Shown here: in pieces, positions 44,927-55,451 of the stretch
Position numbering within the stretch: the stretch's first letter is position 1
How the letters are laid out: the number at the start of each line of letters is the position of its first letter
Assembly: GCA_001599815.1 (NCBI GenBank)
Contig: BCIA01000006.1
Span: forward strand, 3,784,961 to 3,848,960
DNA: 64,000 bases
Direction: 5' to 3'
Source of the DNA: Furcasterigmium furcatum
Lineage: Eukaryota; Ascomycota; Sordariomycetes; Glomerellales; Plectosphaerellaceae
The notes under the pieces: generated by a model
What the model was told of the DNA's origin: nothing
Databases searched by the model: none
What the model saw: the letters and a program-made list of their open reading frames with translations, nothing else
Made by a program: the position numbers and the translations under genes

Positions 44927-46191
44927 ATGGAGAGAGACAACAGAGTGGACGAGATGAAATGGATCATCTCCAGCCAGCAATTTGCGGATCTGTATGCGGC
45001 AGGCACCAAGCTCTGGACAAAAGAGAGCCTTCTGGACATCGAACGTCAAGTCTCCCGGTGGCGTGAGAAGGCGAGCTTTGAACTCCGGAACATCAGCGGC
45101 CCCCCTGTCCGTATGCTGAATCCCATGGCTGGGCTGGAGAGGCCGACTTGGTACTGTCAACCTGCATTGCATCCTACCTACCTAACCCAACAGTACGAAC
45201 CATCAAAGAAGTATGCTGAGTCTTTGTTCTTCTAGGAAGCCACGCATCTTATTCCAGGAGTACTGGGGCCTCATCTATCGCTCCCGAGAGTATCCGACCG
45301 ACGTTCGGGGTTGCCCGTGTTACATTCATTGGGATAACACCTCGCCCGATGATTTCGACAAAACAACCAAAAACTTGCACTCGCTACTCGAACATACCCG
45401 AGAGTACTGGAACGGATCCGAGACGCGAAAGATGTTCCAAGCACGGATCCAGGCTCTACTCCACGGCCGCAGGACGATCAACAAGGTTGTCTGCTTCGCA
45501 CTCGGCGAAATATCGCAAGATCTTGCCTGTCAGCGCGACAACATGATCGGCACAGAGCCTGCTGGCGTTGAAGACGGGAAAGAGTAGCCGAATTTCCCAG
45601 CATACATCCACGCGGCCATGATGCAGCATTGGATGGGTCTCACGCTGGCAGAAACGATCCAACAGGAAACAGGAAACTCAGTCAGACTACTAGCTCAAGA
45701 TCCCGGATACACCGACACGTCGAAGGCTATCCTGGCAGGCAATGGTTTTACGGTGGTAGGAGAATGCGGCGCAGCAGGCTTTGCAGAGGTGGACGAGGAC
45801 ACTGTCGTGGTCTCAGTCGCTCCCGACTTGCCCGTCAACCAGATCATTGCCGACATTGCGCGCCCGGCTCTCTTCATCACCTTCGGACAAGAGGCTGTTC
45901 TCAACTGTAACAAGTGCGTGGTAAATCCCTGAACCATAACATCTAAATGGAGGTCTTCGCTGACATGGTGCCGGGGAACGTAGGGAGCCATATTCAAACC
46001 CGGAGTCCCCGCGGACGAGAGCCATGTGGGAAAGATACGAGAGATGGAAAATAAACATAGCAGAGGATGAAGAGACAGCTTTCGGCAGCATGGAGCGCCT
46101 GTATATTATGGCGAGACTGGATGGCTCGGCGAGTGGCGGCGCGAATACCAGCTCAAACGGCAGCGCCTCGCTTAGGCCATGGGAGCAGTAA
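44927..46191 (+). pseudogene. SRR1-like domain gene interrupted by an in-frame TAG
   Basis: Exons 44927-45150, 45236-45913 and 45984-46191 would encode about 369 residues of an SRR1-like protein. SRR1 was named from a plant light-signalling mutant; the fungal members have no settled function. Diagnostic blocks are KVVCFALGEIS, RLLAQDPGYTDTSKAIL, GFTVVGECGAAGFAEVDED and a C-terminal NPESPRTRAMWERYERW. The last is read across a GTGCGT donor at 45914 and an acceptor ending at 45983. The frame is otherwise continuous, but TAG at 45585-45587 (codon 192) stops it within the domain, leaving 191 residues. A 72-nt in-frame intron from GT at 45529 to AG at 45600 would remove the stop, though the donor is weak and no branch point is obvious. 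So this is either a pseudogene, an unusual intron or a sequence error. Confidence 0.6.
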
Positions 46192-46314
46192 GTGGGCAGG
46201 CTACCCGACCGATTGCTAGCATGATGTACTCTTAACCCGATACAGTAATTAGACCTTGACTGAAGATGAGCTTTGCTTGCCAAGGTGTTGGAACCATTAG
46301 GCGTGTTCTGGAGG

Positions 46315-46726
46315 ATGGAGAACAAGGGGCGTGGGAGCGGCACCTCCTGGGTGCCCATGGAGTGGACAACCAGCCCCGAGGAACGTGCCTATATAACCCA
46401 GGGTGCGGCAGTTCCCAGCATCAAAACCGTGGCGGCACCTGTGGAGGGTGTTCTGGTCGAGCGGTATTGGTTGTGGATCGATTGGTTAACACAGGTTAGT
46501 CCATAAGGAGAAAACAACAACAACACAACAGCAACATGCCTCAAGGCTCTCAGTGAAACTCGCCAGGGACGTAGGAGCCACCAAGGCTCCGAACCCTTTT
46601 GCACTTTTGATTCTTGGTCCGGTGACATTATTTGTGATCTTCAACCCTGCGTTGCGATTGGGATATCACTATGATTCTGCTGCTGTCGACACTATGTTGA
46701 GATACCTCCTGGTGGTGTTGGGTTAA
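46315..46726 (+). CDS. Possible small membrane protein, two exons (doubtful)
   Basis: Two open stretches join in frame: 46315-46494 and 46532-46726, giving 124 residues. The first reads like a natural protein (EWTTSPEERAYITQGAAV, VEGVLVERYWLWIDWLTQ). The second holds a hydrophobic segment (NPFALLILGPVTLFVIFNPA) that could be one membrane helix. The 37-nt intron needed (GTTAGT donor, ACAACAG acceptor) is shorter than any other in this window. I do not recognise a family. It converges on ALG1. It could be a remnant of a longer gene or non-coding. Confidence 0.3.
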
Positions 46727-46903
46727 TCACAAGCTACTACACAAGCCAACCACCCGGGAGGAGTTGTTTGCGGGCCAAGCGGGGATATCTACCGTTGTCA
46801 GAGAAATTCCAGAGTCGACAGATCAGTCTGGAAAATACCATTCGTATCAATCGTAAGACTTCATGTCGATATTCGACTGCCTGGCTCTTGCTCCTAGGCG
46901 GAC

Positions 46904-48280
46904 TCAGGGGTCGATCAAACCCAGCACCCTGCCTACAACCCGATCCCACTCCTCGTCCCATCTCAGACTCCCCTCCTTGACCGCCCCCCTCTTCAACCTC
47001 AGAAGCTCCATCTGGCCATCCTCCCCCAACAGTCTCACCATGACCTCCGCCAGCTCGCCGGCCGTCTCGAATCCACACCCGTTCACATTCTCCTTGATCA
47101 GCTCGTCGAAGCTCTCATAATCCGAGTACGCGGCAACCGGCAGCCCCGATCCGAACATGTCCACAACCTTCATCGGCAGATCGACGCCGGAACTCGACTT
47201 GTGCAGGCAGATGCCGAGATCCGCGCTGGCGAGGAGAGCGGCGTACTGCTCCGTGCTGAGCCACGCCGACATGATCTGGACGCCGGGAAGGCGCCCCGAG
47301 TCGGTGAGCTGCGTGATCTTGCGCATGTACATCTCCTTCTGCGGCCCTTTGCCAGTGATGATGGCGAGGATGGGCTTGCAGGACTTGTCCTCGTGGATGC
47401 CGGCGGCGTAGGTGACGAGGGCGTCGAGGAGGAGGCCGAAGTCCTCGTCGGGGGTCCAGGAGGTGCTGCTGACGATGAGGCGCAATTTGCCAGAAATGAT
47501 GGCCTCGGCGCTGGAACGGGTCTCCGCAATATCCAGAAGGGCTTTCTTGCGCTGGTTGTCATCAAAAGGCTGGAAAATGTTCGCGGGCCGGTCGTGCAGC
47601 GTCAGGATGGGGGCGGAGATGTGGTAGGGGCCTCGCTGGAGGGTACGGGCCATGGCGTCCGTGACGGTGAGGTTCGCCGTGGGCGTCAAGCGGCCGAGGG
47701 TTGCCTCATAAATGCGGTAGACCTGGACAAACAAGTCGTTCTTGTGCCGGGTTGTCGCGAGGATGGTGGAGCCAAAGTTGTGCCAATCCAGGAGTATGTG
47801 GCTTCCCCTATAGATGGAGACGAGGAAAGCCGTGTGAAGCGTGGGGATGGATGGGGGGTTCTGGATGACGATCCATCGGGCGGTTGGCGTGTCGAAGGCC
47901 ATGAGGCGGAAGAGATACCATGACTGCCAGAGGACTTTCAGGGGGCCGAGGATGGCGAAGGGGAGGCCTTTGACGGGGAGAGGGGCCATGGAGAAGACAT
48001 TGACGCGCTCGTGGTTCTGGAGCTGAGGAATAAGCGGGCTCTCTTGATAGCCGACGAGGTCCACGCGACCGCCGTGGTTGACGATGCTGAGTGCATGGTA
48101 CTGCATGCGCGGACTCCTCCCGATGTCACCGAGGACGAGGATCTGGTAGTGATCATCTTCGGGGCGTTCTGATGTGATGAAAAGTTTGAGGAAGAGAAGA
48201 AATCCGAGGATGAATGTGGAGCTGAAAACCGCGAGCACGATGGCGAGTACACCGAGAGAGGCGAGGAGAGTCGCCATCAT
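46904..48280 (-). CDS. ALG1: Chitobiosyldiphosphodolichol beta-mannosyltransferase Alg1
   Basis: Single exon, 458 residues from the first ATG at 48280 (the frame is open further upstream but without ATG). Alg1 adds the first mannose from GDP-mannose to GlcNAc2-PP-dolichol on the cytosolic face of the ER, an essential step of N-glycosylation. An N-terminal transmembrane helix (LAIVLAVFSSTFILGFLLFL) is followed by VLGDIGRSPRMQYHALS, which is diagnostic. Other blocks are IQNPPSIPTL, LLDWHNFGSTIL and the C-terminal KSSSGVDLPMKVVDMFGSGL (about 358-381), the sugar-nucleotide binding part of the GT33 fold. Length and motif order match the family. It converges on the doubtful small gene. Confidence 0.95.
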   Translation of the reverse strand: MMATLLASLGVLAIVLAVFSSTFILGFLLFLKLFITSERPEDDHYQILVLGDIGRSPRMQYHALSIVNHGGRVDLVGYQESPLIPQLQNHERVNVFSMAPLPVKGLPFAILGPLKVLWQSWYLFRLMAFDTPTARWIVIQNPPSIPTLHTAFLVSIYRGSHILLDWHNFGSTILATTRHKNDLFVQVYRIYEATLGRLTPTANLTVTDAMARTLQRGPYHISAPILTLHDRPANIFQPFDDNQRKKALLDIAETRSSAEAIISGKLRLIVSSTSWTPDEDFGLLLDALVTYAAGIHEDKSCKPILAIITGKGPQKEMYMRKITQLTDSGRLPGVQIMSAWLSTEQYAALLASADLGICLHKSSSGVDLPMKVVDMFGSGLPVAAYSDYESFDELIKENVNGCGFETAGELAEVMVRLLGEDGQMELLRLKRGAVKEGSLRWDEEWDRVVGRVLGLIDP

Positions 48281-50107
48281 GAGGGCTGAAGGGACCGTGA
48301 CGAGCGAGACATGGAATCTGTGATCCACGATGTGTCACAGAGCTGTGCGGTATGCAGTGTAAAAGCGAAGGTTCGAGACTGTATGTCTCTGGTTTTTTTT
48401 GATGAGTTGGTGAACTTGTTGAGGATTTTGCACGGGATGGAACTCAGGATAGAAGCCAGGCTGGCGAGGCTTTGATGGAGTGAGGTCCAGTTGCCAATAT
48501 CGGTGAGGGCTTAGTCTCGGTGTCGGGCCAATCAGCGCCCACCATGCCAGAACACCCAGCTAAAGAGTCGGATTGAGTTGTCGGATGCATACCTAGGTAC
48601 CTCAGTTCATAGTACCTTCTTGACTGTATTTGATTGAGAATCGACTTGAAAGAAGTAAGACTCAAAATTTCCGATGGCCTCTTCAAGGAGAAACCTTGGA
48701 GTATGAGCGATGCATGGGCCCAGAGCTGGTTGTCGACCTGCATCGTATCGATCTCGCAAATGACGTCGGGTTCAATCAATGCAATGCAATGCAACTGAGG
48801 AGAGAGATGGGCCACCGCCTGGAACCATCATTCGAACCCATGGATCAATCTACAAGGAGGCTGACCTCCGCCGCTCACGCCCACAGCACAATACAAAGCA
48901 TGCTTCCTTCTTTCAGCATCACCTGCCCAAGAGAGCCACAGCTCCCGAGTCGGTCAAGCTGGCAATGCTGGATGCCGGGTGCCCCGCGACGGACGATCGA
49001 GCTGCCCAGTCAAGCAAGGCCGGCGTCGGCACTGTCACTCCGTTGAGCGGTGACGGCTGATGGAAATTGTTAGTGCACTTGCCCAGAAGCGCGGCTGATA
49101 AGGAGCTGCATTCAGCAGAGATTATCACTGGAGCTGAACCTCTGGGGCCAAGCAGTGAGTGTCATGCACGCCGTGCCCCCCCTTTCTTAGCGGCCTTGGG
49201 TCGTCCCCAGTTCGGGCGATGCCAGGACCAATGAGCGCCTTTCCTTCTCAGAACGTGCAGGCACCGACAGGGGTCAGGACATGGATTCGCACCTTCTGTC
49301 TGCAGGCAAAGGGGGAAGTCGCTCGGGAGCGGCGAGTCGCTGGCGGCATGACGGCTTGCGCGACTTGGGAAGGTACGACTCGGGGGAAGACAGGTGCACT
49401 CAATATCAACGCTTCTTCGCCTGTTGTCATTTCTTTTCCTCTTCAGGCCAAGTCCAGTCCCAGTCCCATTCCCATCGGCCTAGAACTCCAACGACTCGCT
49501 TGCTCGCCCGCCCCCGTCCGAATGCGTCCGTCCTGAGCCTCGCACCAGACAAAGGACTCTCGACAGCTGTACTTTCGCTTGCCACTCCGACCATTCTGGG
49601 CACGCCGTGGACCGGGAAACAGGGGTGCCACAGACTCAAGGAAGACCATCTCCCCCTCGTCCTTCCCAGTGTGACGACGGCCACGACCAGAACAACCCTT
49701 CGTTCTCTCGTCCTTCCTGTCTTGTCCTGCTCCAGAACCACGGCAACGGTACGGTACAGTGCCACAGCATCGCCCTCTAGCACAGCTTCTCCGGGTTGTT
49801 AAATCAAACCTCGAGTCTTCAACAACCCCTGCTTCGCATCGTCGGCGACAAAGGCAGTGGGCACAGACTCCCGCAACCCAACCGAGACAGCCACCCCGAG
49901 AAACGACCTCATTGACATTCCAGTGCCGCTCCTAGCCCACCGATCCCCCGCGGTCCTTGGCTGAGTCGACTCCTGCTCCGACGTACAGACTTGTAGCTGT
50001 CTCATTGAGAGCAGCGACCACTTCTTCTGGTGACAGCTTCGAGGCAGACCCTCGGCGAACGCCCCGCGCGACCGTCGTCACCGGTCGTCTTCACAGACAG
50101 GCAGGCC
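48281..50107. other. Intergenic region between ALG1 and the CDF transporter gene
   Basis: About 1.8 kb shared by divergent genes. From about 49.4 kb onward the plus strand is C/T-rich with ACAG-type acceptor-like sites, suggesting a long leader of the transporter gene. ORFs up to 174 codons look spurious. One CCTAGG palindrome sits at 48592-48597. No RNA gene is seen. Confidence 0.35.
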
Positions 50108-51982
50108 ATGGCATCGACCTATGCTCTGCCTTCCTCAGCGCTGCCTCACGCGCACCGCCAGCACATGCACGGCAACTCCCACTCCCACTCGCCCCCCTCG
50201 CTGAACTCCCTCAAGTCGAGCATGTCGAGCTCCGCCGTCCACGGCCACTCCTCGAGCCTCGGCCACTCGCACAACCACGACGATTCTACCTCCCGACCTG
50301 CTGCCTACGAGCATACCCACTCCCACTCCAACTCCACTCCGTACTCCTACGGCCACAAACACTCCCACAGCCACTCGTCCAGCCTTTCGAGCTTGCCACA
50401 GAGCAATGTCGTGTCGAGAAACAACTCGTCGGCTGCACTGCAGTCGCGAGAGAGACCTTCATCGCTAGTACTGCCTGACAGCTGGAAGGCTGATGCAGAC
50501 ACAAACGCCTCCGAGCTCAACGGCGACGCCAATGGCTTGCCGCACATCCACGCGGCGACGGATAAGGACGAGGGCCACTCCCACGAGCACAACGGCCATG
50601 CCTGCTCAGGACATGGTCATTCCCACGACCATCATGAACATGACCACCATGATCACGACCACGACCACGACCACGGCCACGGCCACAGCCACAAACATTC
50701 ACACGGAGCGAACGGGCACGCCCACTCCCACTCGCATGGCGACCACCACCACCACCAAGACAAATCCCGACCGTCCTTCTTCTCGCGGGTGCTCCTCTCC
50801 CATTCCGAGCGCCTACCCTTCCTCCACACAATCCTGGCCGAAAAGGACTCTCGGCGCATCTTCTACTTCCTGACGTATGTCTACCCATGCCCCAAGTTCC
50901 CTGACTGATACCAGCTGCTGACCCTCTCTGTGAACAGGCTCAACTTCACCTTCATGGGCGTCCAGGCCTTCTACGCATACGCTACGAGCTCCCTCGGCCT
51001 ACTCAGCGATACGGTCCACATGTTCTTCGACTGTTTTGCCCTGCTTGTTGGGCTTTGCGCCGCTGTTATGAGCAAGTGGCCTCCGAGCGAGCGGTACCCA
51101 TACGGCCTGGGCAAGGTGGAGACGCTGAGCGGGTTTGCCAACGGCATTCTGCTGATGTAGGTCATTTGTCCCCGAGTTGTCAAGAAGCCTGCTAATCCCC
51201 GCAGCCTCCTCAGCGTTGAAATCATCGGCGAGGCCGCCGAGCGCATGGTTGAAGGAACACCGCCCAAGCGCCTCTCTGAGCTTCTGACCATCAGCGTTCT
51301 TGGTGGCCTGGTCAACGCCGTGGGCCTGCTAGGCTTTGGCCACCATCACCACCATGGCCACGACCACGGCCACTCACACGGGAGCTGCCCGAGCAGCAAC
51401 AAAAAGGACGACGACCACCATCACCACCACCACGGGCACGATCACGGCCACGAGCATCATAACGAGAACATGGAGGGCATCTTCCTACACGTCATGGCCG
51501 ATCTCATGGGTAGCGTGGCGGTCGTCATCTCGACACTGCTGACCATGTACACGGGGTGGACTTGGTGGGATGCCGTTGCCGGAATGGCCGTGTCGGTGCT
51601 CATCGCGATGGCAGCGTGGCCTCTGCTCAAGTCGTCAGCGCGCAACCTGTTGCTGGGCATCCCGGAGACCACCGAATACAATCTGCGCAACACTCTCGCG
51701 GGGATTGTGCAGCAGCGCGGTGTGGTGGGGTATAGCGTGCCCAAGTTCTGGATCGATGACATCCAGACCAGCAGTGGCGGGCGCGAGAAGCTTCGGGGCA
51801 TTGTCCATGTCGTGGCGGCACGGGGCGCGGCACTGGAAGAAGTCCGCGACCGCGTGAGGGAGCATCTGCTACGACATGACATGGACATCGTGGTGCAGGT
51901 TGAGCGCGAAGGAGATGGCGCATGTTGGTGCGGTGTGGGTAGGCTGGCGTCGCCGGTGCTACCGAGCCCCAAGTCCCTCTAG
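50108..51982 (+). CDS. CDF-family zinc transporter, Msc2/ZnT5-ZnT7-like, His-rich
   Basis: Exons 50108-50874, 50938-51156 and 51205-51982 give 587 residues. Cation diffusion facilitators export Zn from cytosol into secretory compartments by proton antiport. The first about 255 residues are a cytosolic His/Ser-rich region with long HDHDHDH-type runs. The CDF core follows: LNFTFMGVQAFYAYATSSLG, then the metal site H283-x3-D287 in SDTVHMFFDC, YPYGLGKVETLSGFANG, a second His-rich loop (about 375-413), and the second site H424-x3-D428 in HVMADLMGS. The two His-Asp pairs mark a zinc-type site. Yeast Msc2 has many extra N-terminal membrane helices; none is visible here, so the architecture is closer to ZnT7. 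Start is the first ATG in frame. Confidence 0.85.
50573..50758 (+). repeat. His-rich coding repeat (CAC/CAT with GAC/GGC)
   Basis: Within the transporter's first exon, alternating His-Asp, His-Gly and His-Ser codons form an imperfect hexamer repeat (CACGAC, CACGGC). Such runs bind zinc in CDF proteins and vary in length by slippage. Two shorter runs lie at about 51342-51380 and 51409-51461. Confidence 0.8.
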
Positions 51983-53505
51983 AGCGGGGTCAGGCGGCCG
52001 ACGTCGCCGTTTGTGCCAGCGCCGGGCATCTTGGAGAGCTTGTTTGGACAGCTGAGAGAAGAATAGACAGACGGCGGCGGTGGTTGTGTATAGTTCTACG
52101 ACCTTGCATATACGGCTTTTGGATGGGTACGGCGGCATTTGGCATAATGACAGACACGATACCCTTCTATGAACTCGAGCGCTGGCACGACGGTGATTGC
52201 TTTTGTGATGTCTGTTTATTAAATTTGGCAGGGCCGTCCGTTCTTGTCAAGATCTCAGATTCGAGACTGTCGTCTGATGGAGGACATGCATCGACCAATC
52301 ATGTCACGATCGCATTCCACCAGGTTGGAGAGAAGGTGTGGCGTCTCCGTCCGCCCGAGCGGAAGGGAGTAATTAGATTTTGCGAGGATGGCGGGGTAGA
52401 CATGATGAATTCTATCTTCTCTAGGTCGAGGGGCCATCAACAAGGCATGTGTCGGAGTGCAGATCTGAGTGCGGCTGCACCGTCCCTTCGGAGGACAGGT
52501 TGGCTCTTCTCGCGATGCCTAGACACTTGCAGCTTTTCAATTCTAGTCACGATACATGGCAACACTGCAGAATCATTGGCGTGATTGAAGTCAGGGCCTG
52601 TCTACATTCCAACTCGTCAGACATCACCGCCCTGAGTGCCGGGCCATATGACACGGACTCCCCTCTGGGCCATGGCAGCAAAAACACCCCACGCGATTGA
52701 TGGAGGGGCAGCGGTGCCGAACGAAGGGGGAGGGCTACCCTCCCGAGCCGAACGACCGAGGCACGGGGTGATCTTCGGCCAGGGAGGAGGCTCTGCAGCC
52801 GGGGCCCCGGGCGGCTGGAGGGGTCACGGCAGCCAGATTCCAGTGGTCGCCAACGGCTGATGCGGGATGGAAAACAGGGGACCTCAGCTGACTCGTACAA
52901 GTACCTCCCCTTCCACTGCCCCTGGAGGCCCGTGTCTTTAAGAGCAAGTCCCTCGTCGTCCTTTGTCGTGTCTCTTGGAGACTTTCACGTGCAAAACCAC
53001 GCAGAGAGAGTCATTCACCTATCCGAATTTCGCTGCCCTAAATCTTGTACTGGCAGATTCATTTGGCTGATCGTCATTACTGATTTCTTTTTCTTTTTGC
53101 CCTTACCGCTACAAGACGATCTGTATAGAGGAAGGCAGACGCTGCACTTTATACCCTCGGCTCATATCACAGCGAAATACCGGGCCAATAGAGCCGAGGC
53201 AAGCCAGTGACGTAACAGCACACCGACACCCACGCGCTCGTTCAGTGTCTCGTCTCACCGACGGTTTCCCGAAACAGCGACAGAGGACGGAACACAATCC
53301 CTCGCCTCAGCCGGACAGAGACAGACAGCTCCCGCCAGCTCCTGTCGCAAACACCCCCCGACCTGTCGCATCTGCTCCCTCGACATCTTGGAACGCGGAT
53401 TGGGCTCTAAAGACTGCCCTTCACCCCGACTCGTCCACCCTCAGCCACGACGACCCTCAACCTCCTCCTCGAGAACCCCCGGCCAGGCGAGGCCCCTCCC
53501 TCAAA
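51983..53505. promoter_or_regulatory. Upstream region of acuH with three CCTCGG boxes
   Basis: About 1.5 kb. CCTCGG or its complement CCGAGG occurs at 52756-52761, 53155-53160 and 53194-53199; the last two are 34 bp apart and one directly follows a TTTATACC at about 53147-53154. In Aspergillus, CCTCGG is the core bound by FarA/FarB, activators of fatty-acid catabolism genes including acuH. A further 300 bp of leader precede the start codon. ORFs in the interval look spurious. Confidence 0.5.
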
Positions 53506-54628
53506 ATGGGCGCAGACGACACCTCGCGCACTGCGCACACAATAAACACCGCGATCCACAAGCTCCCCCCGGCCGTTGCCGATAAGCTCCCGTCCCTCCC
53601 AGAGTCCAAAGAAGAGCTCAAGGCGGAGCTCAAGGCCGAGTCCCAGAAGGCCGTCAGCGCCGGCTTCTCCCAGCTGCGGTCCTTCGCGGCCGGAGGCTTT
53701 GGTGGTATCTGCGCCGTCGTCGTCGGCCACCCCTTCGACCTGGTCAAGGTCCGCCTCCAGACCGCCGACAAGGGCGTTTACTCAAGCGCCATCGATGTGG
53801 TGCGGAAGTCGGTCGCCCGCGATGGTCTCGGCAGGGGCCTGTACGCCGGTGTCACCGCGCCGCTGGTGGGCGTGACGCCCATGTGTGAGTTCTCCTTCAG
53901 CTACCTCCCCCCTATCTTCAGAACATCGCGTTGACCTCCCCCCTCCCTCAGTCGCCGTCTCCTTCTGGGCCTACGACCTCGGCAAGACCCTCGTCCGCTC
54001 CGCCTCCGCCCCCGTCCCCGACTCGACCCCCCTCACAATCGCCCAAACCTCCGCCGCCGGCTTCTTCTCCGCCATCCCCATGACCGCCATCACCGCCCCC
54101 TTCGAGCGCGTAAAGGTCATCCTCCAGGTCCAGTCCCAGAAGCTCAAGCCCGGCGAGGCACCCCGCTACAAGGGCCCCGTCGACGTCGTCCGCCAGCTCT
54201 ACACAGAGGGCGGCGTCCGCTCCGTCTTCCGCGGCTCCGTCGCCACCCTCGCCCGCGACGGCCCCGGCTCCGCGGCCTACTTCGCCGCCTACGAGTACAT
54301 CAAGCGCAAGCTCACCCCCAAGGACCCTGTCACCGGCAAGCCCACCGGCCAGCTGAGCCTCGTCGCCATCACCTGCGCTGGCGCCGCCGCCGGCGTCGCC
54401 ATGTGGATCCCCGTCTTCCCCGTCGACACAGTCAAGAGCCGCCTGCAGACCGCAGAGGGCAACGTCACCCTGTCCGGCGTCGTGCGCGAGGTCTACGGCC
54501 GCGGTGGCTTCAAGGCCTTCTTCCCCGGCTTCGGGCCCGCGCTGGCCAGGGCGGTGCCCGCCAACGCCGCCACTTTCCTGGGCGTCGAGCTGGCGCACCA
54601 GGCCATGAACAAGGCCTTCGGTGGTTGA
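53506..54628 (+). CDS. acuH: Mitochondrial carnitine/acylcarnitine carrier (AcuH/Crc1)
   Basis: Exons 53506-53884 and 53952-54628 give 351 residues. The carrier exchanges acylcarnitines for carnitine across the inner mitochondrial membrane, needed for growth on fatty acids and acetate. Three mitochondrial-carrier repeats are visible with signatures HPFDLVKVRLQ, APFERVKVILQ and FPVDTVKSRLQ, and the carrier-specific SFAAGGFGGICAVVVGHPFD and ARDGPGSAAYFAAYE. About 50 charged residues precede the first repeat, longer than in animal homologues and usual in fungi. The frame is open upstream, but ATG 53506 fits the family start. The 67-nt intron follows the first repeat. Position downstream of CCTCGG boxes fits fatty-acid induction. 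The substrate call rests on overall resemblance. Confidence 0.88.
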
Positions 54629-55451
54629 ACACCCAGGAAGCAGATGAAAACAACGCGAGGAAGGTTAGCTGCGGGTGCAAGGTGTTGGAGGAAGCCGCCG
54701 TGCTATTGTTTGCTTGCAGCGGGATCACCCCCTGTACATATCCCATGAGCAAGATAGGATGCCCCGAGACTACAGGCATTTGATACACATAGAATGTTGA
54801 TTTTGGTCACCATTGGCTGTACCGAAGGTGCCGAATATCACATCCGTGAGCAGGCTGAACTATTGCTCTGCTCGGCTTTCCTATGCCAGTCCGTTGAGGA
54901 AGAGGTCCGGTAGTCTCCAGTTTCTATGCCCTTGATGCCCATGTCGGTTGCTGGAGATCCATGTCGTCTAAGTCCATACGCGATCCTGATACAGCAGGTT
55001 TATTCGTACAATCTGGAGCTGATGTCCGCTCCTAGGGGCCATTCGTGCCTCGTTTGGCTGGCTCCATACTAGATCCCTCCTCTTTTCTAGTCGTCGCCGT
55101 TGGGTATCTTGAAAAGTGTTCGCAAAGAAGAGTTGTCTGAATTCGATTTCGCTGATGGAAACAATAATGTAACAAGAGGAAGACTGATGTATGTGTGTTT
55201 GCAGAATGCGTTCTCTTCCCGGAGCCGAGCATAAGCAAATCGTGTGTGTCGCAGCGACGTCGTTGCCCTCCAGGCCCGATAGTGAAACAAGTGATGTCTA
55301 CCTTGCCAATGCGCTACCAGTCCGCGCTTCGGTTGATCGACTCGCCGTATGCATATCCTCTGTGCATCCATCCGCCGGTAGTAGTCGTTCTACTCGTCGC
55401 TCGAGCGTCCCGGAAGGCTGGCGGTCGTCCAGCCGGGCCAGTAGGCATCTC
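54629..55451. other. Intergenic region between convergent acuH and THO2
   Basis: About 820 bp between two stop codons, expected to hold two 3' UTRs. ORFs at 55191-55553 and nearby run antisense into the THO2 tail and look spurious. Nothing else is seen. Confidence 0.4.

Noticed and set aside
38000..46000. Biosynthetic gene cluster or defence island
   Set aside because: Neighbouring genes have unrelated housekeeping or unknown roles; no synthase, NLR, nuclease or transporter set is present.
47201..47923. 240-codon plus-strand ORF opposite ALG1
   Set aside because: Antisense shadow of a conserved glycosyltransferase frame.
44399..48597. Repeated CCTAGG/CCTAGGTA palindromes (44399, 44417, 48592)
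   Set aside because: The hexamer also occurs elsewhere in the window (41074, 46894, 55032, 57472), including coding DNA, so it is too common to be called a specific element.
52084..52584. 166-codon ORF after the CDF gene
   Set aside because: No family resemblance and no splice logic; lies in the 3' UTR/promoter interval between two genes.
53948..54598. 216-codon minus-strand ORF opposite acuH
   Set aside because: Gly/Asp-rich antisense of the C-rich wobble positions of the carrier gene.
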